DNA from: PGYR01 sp041595255
GTDB lineage: Bacteria > Bacteroidota > Ignavibacteria > Kapaibacteriales > UBA2268
DNA: 17,357 bases
Direction: 5' to 3'
NCBI GenBank assembly: GCA_041595255.1
Contig: JBFHKR010000050.1
Coordinates: 1 to 17,357, forward strand
Shown here: one piece after another, positions 17,101-17,357 of the stretch
Position numbering within the stretch: the stretch's first letter is position 1
Layout of the letters: each line of letters begins with the position of its first letter
Made by a program: the position numbers and the translations under genes
The notes under the pieces: model-generated
The model's input: the letters and a program-made list of their open reading frames with translations, nothing else
What the model was told of the DNA's origin: nothing
Database searches by the model: none

Positions 17101-17357
17101 CACTTCCATTCATCGATGGTGGTTACTTGACTCGTCCTGAGTTTGCTAACTTAGGTGCAAGAGGGGATTGGGTATTAGAAGGAACTGGTATCTCTCCAGA
17201 CATAGAAGTGGACAATCATCCAGCTAAAGTAATGGAAGGAATAGACCAACAATTAGAAAGAGCTATAGAAGAAGTTCAAAAAGAAATGAAAACTTTCGAT
17301 AAGAACAAGAAACTACCTGTTATTCCTCCTTTCCCTGACAAGAGCAAGAAGAAGTAA
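14133..17357 (+). CDS. Tricorn protease homologue (peptidase family S41), exported
   Basis: This complete 1074-residue protein has its stop as the last codon of the window. A signal peptide (MRRIILTALTLFL, cleavage near VFG at 20) predicts periplasmic export, unlike archaeal cytosolic tricorn. Residues ~25-545 hold PD40-type beta-propeller repeats (FSPDGKKIAF, LSPDGSKIAY, WSPDGKWIAY, WSPDSKYLL, WSPDSKWIVY). A Lys/Asp/Glu-rich linker begins at 546. The C1 helical domain starts about 665 (ETWRQMRDFFYDPGMHG) and carries H734 (LNVGHAYV). A PDZ-like region spans ~745-845. The S41 core ends with DDRYNGGGN, the nucleophile S958 in MSMSDGD, RTWGGVIGI, and E1016 in LEGTGISPDIEV. S958 to E1016 is 58 residues, as between S965 and E1023 in Thermoplasma tricorn. 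The Ser before the catalytic His in tricorn is Gly733 here. It probably trims oligopeptides channelled through the propellers. No partner gene is adjacent. Confidence 0.95.
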   Translation: MRRIILTALTLFLTTTLVFGQSKLLRFPNSSDTQITFTHAGDIFVVPINGGLARRITVSEGIEMFPRFSPDGKKIAFAGEYNGNQQVFVMPSEGGMPVQRTFNMDVEGLPERMGPNKIILEWSKDGKDIVYRSREESWHVLEGKIFTVGAITGIPQTLALPNSGYASLSPDGSKIAYNRIFRDYRTWKRYRGGQVADVWIYDFKSKELTQVTNNDAQDIMPIWNGDKIYYISDRTGTMNLFSYDTKSKEEKQITNTSYYDVKFPSKGTKHIAFEMGGEIYLMDYATESVKAVSITVQDDFPTARPRIEDVSDEISGSTVSPDGKWALYSARGDIFVVAKEKGITKNLTNSSNAHDRNPVWSPDGKWIAYISDINGEYEIFLVKPDGSETKQLTKDFESYRYEMKWSPDSKYLLTSDKSMKLYYYSVPSGNRKEVAKSRSWEIRDYNWSPDSKWIVYTDNLNPNISGVFVHSTASGKNELVTNKFFNASSGVFSPGGNFLFYTSSRSFNADINNLEWNYSYSDMNKIYGVPLKKDTKSPFVFEGFADKKEEDKDKKEKEITVEIDFDGIKDRVFDVPTSAGNYFGLTPTKDHKMYYVKTGSGSKPSTYLYDFNEKEEKQVGNFYQWDITPDFKNIFIKSGDDYYIQKLADKIETSPKDKIDLSNMETRISPRDEWLQIYSETWRQMRDFFYDPGMHGVDWNEMNTKYESMLPYVQHRTDLTYVLGELISELNVGHAYVGGGDMPKVKTISIGQLGADLALEGKNWKITNILVGRNWEESKRSPLTEPGIEVTVGMYLLAIDDVKVNDEFTPNMALENKANKLVKITVNTSNSMNGAKEYYIKTIKSDNDLRYYNWVEGRRKIVDEKSGGKIGYIHIPDMGVGNGLNEFAKTFYSQLDKEGLIIDDRYNGGGNVSPMIIERLRRYIAIAQHIRNQEDISAKPDATFMGPMVCLINEMSMSDGDLFPYQFRYYGLGKLIGKRTWGGVIGIRGSLPFIDGGYLTRPEFANLGARGDWVLEGTGISPDIEVDNHPAKVMEGIDQQLERAIEEVQKEMKTFDKNKKLPVIPPFPDKSKKK

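Noticed and set aside
1..17357. CRISPR arrays, insertion sequences, tRNA or rRNA genes
   Set aside because: No regularly spaced repeats, no transposase motifs or terminal inverted repeats, and no RNA-gene signatures were found; coding genes fill nearly the whole window.

Overview
The window is AT-rich (roughly one third G+C by eye) and carries ten protein genes, with no RNA gene, mobile element or CRISPR array that I can see. The gene content points to the Bacteroidota/Chlorobiota side of the FCB group: a TonB-dependent receptor with an N-terminal carboxypeptidase-regulatory-like domain, a PorV/PorQ-family barrel, a large exported protein with a type IX secretion (T9SS) sorting-domain-like C-terminus, a GWxTD-domain protein, a bacterial tricorn homologue and a TAnnTTTG-type promoter element. 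The mix (GWxTD, PorV next to a large secreted protein, low G+C) makes an Ignavibacteria- or Kapabacteria-like organism my best guess. That placement is inference, not proof.

Layout. Positions 1-8870 (+) are an outer-membrane/secretion cluster: a 5'-truncated TonB-dependent receptor, a 1567-residue exported protein, and a PorV/PorQ-like barrel, with gaps of 32 and 18 bases and a strong intrinsic terminator at the end. Positions 8934-12219 (+) are a tightly packed envelope operon: a GWxTD-domain protein, an LpxL/HtrB-type lipid A acyltransferase (1-base overlap) and a GT9 heptosyltransferase-like enzyme (16-base overlap). This operon ends tail-to-tail, with overlapping stop codons, against a minus-strand pair (12216-13114): an EVE-domain protein and, upstream of it, a small thioredoxin-like lipoprotein. 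A long hairpin (13165-13237) separates that pair from a minus-strand beta-carbonic anhydrase. A 241-base divergent spacer then leads to a complete 1074-residue tricorn-type protease (+), whose stop codon is the last codon of the window.

How the genes fit together. Almost everything acts at or beyond the inner membrane. The receptor, giant protein and PorV-like barrel look like one outer-membrane module. The acyltransferase and GT9 enzyme would build lipid A and inner core oligosaccharide, which is also the anchor for many T9SS cargo proteins. The GWxTD protein shares their transcript and so is probably an envelope factor. The tricorn homologue is predicted to be exported and to degrade peptides in the periplasm. 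The most unusual points are the receptor/giant-protein/PorV triad, a terminator hairpin whose 3' arm contains a promoter-like -7 box almost touching the next start codon, and a CxC thioredoxin-like lipoprotein paired with an EVE reader domain.
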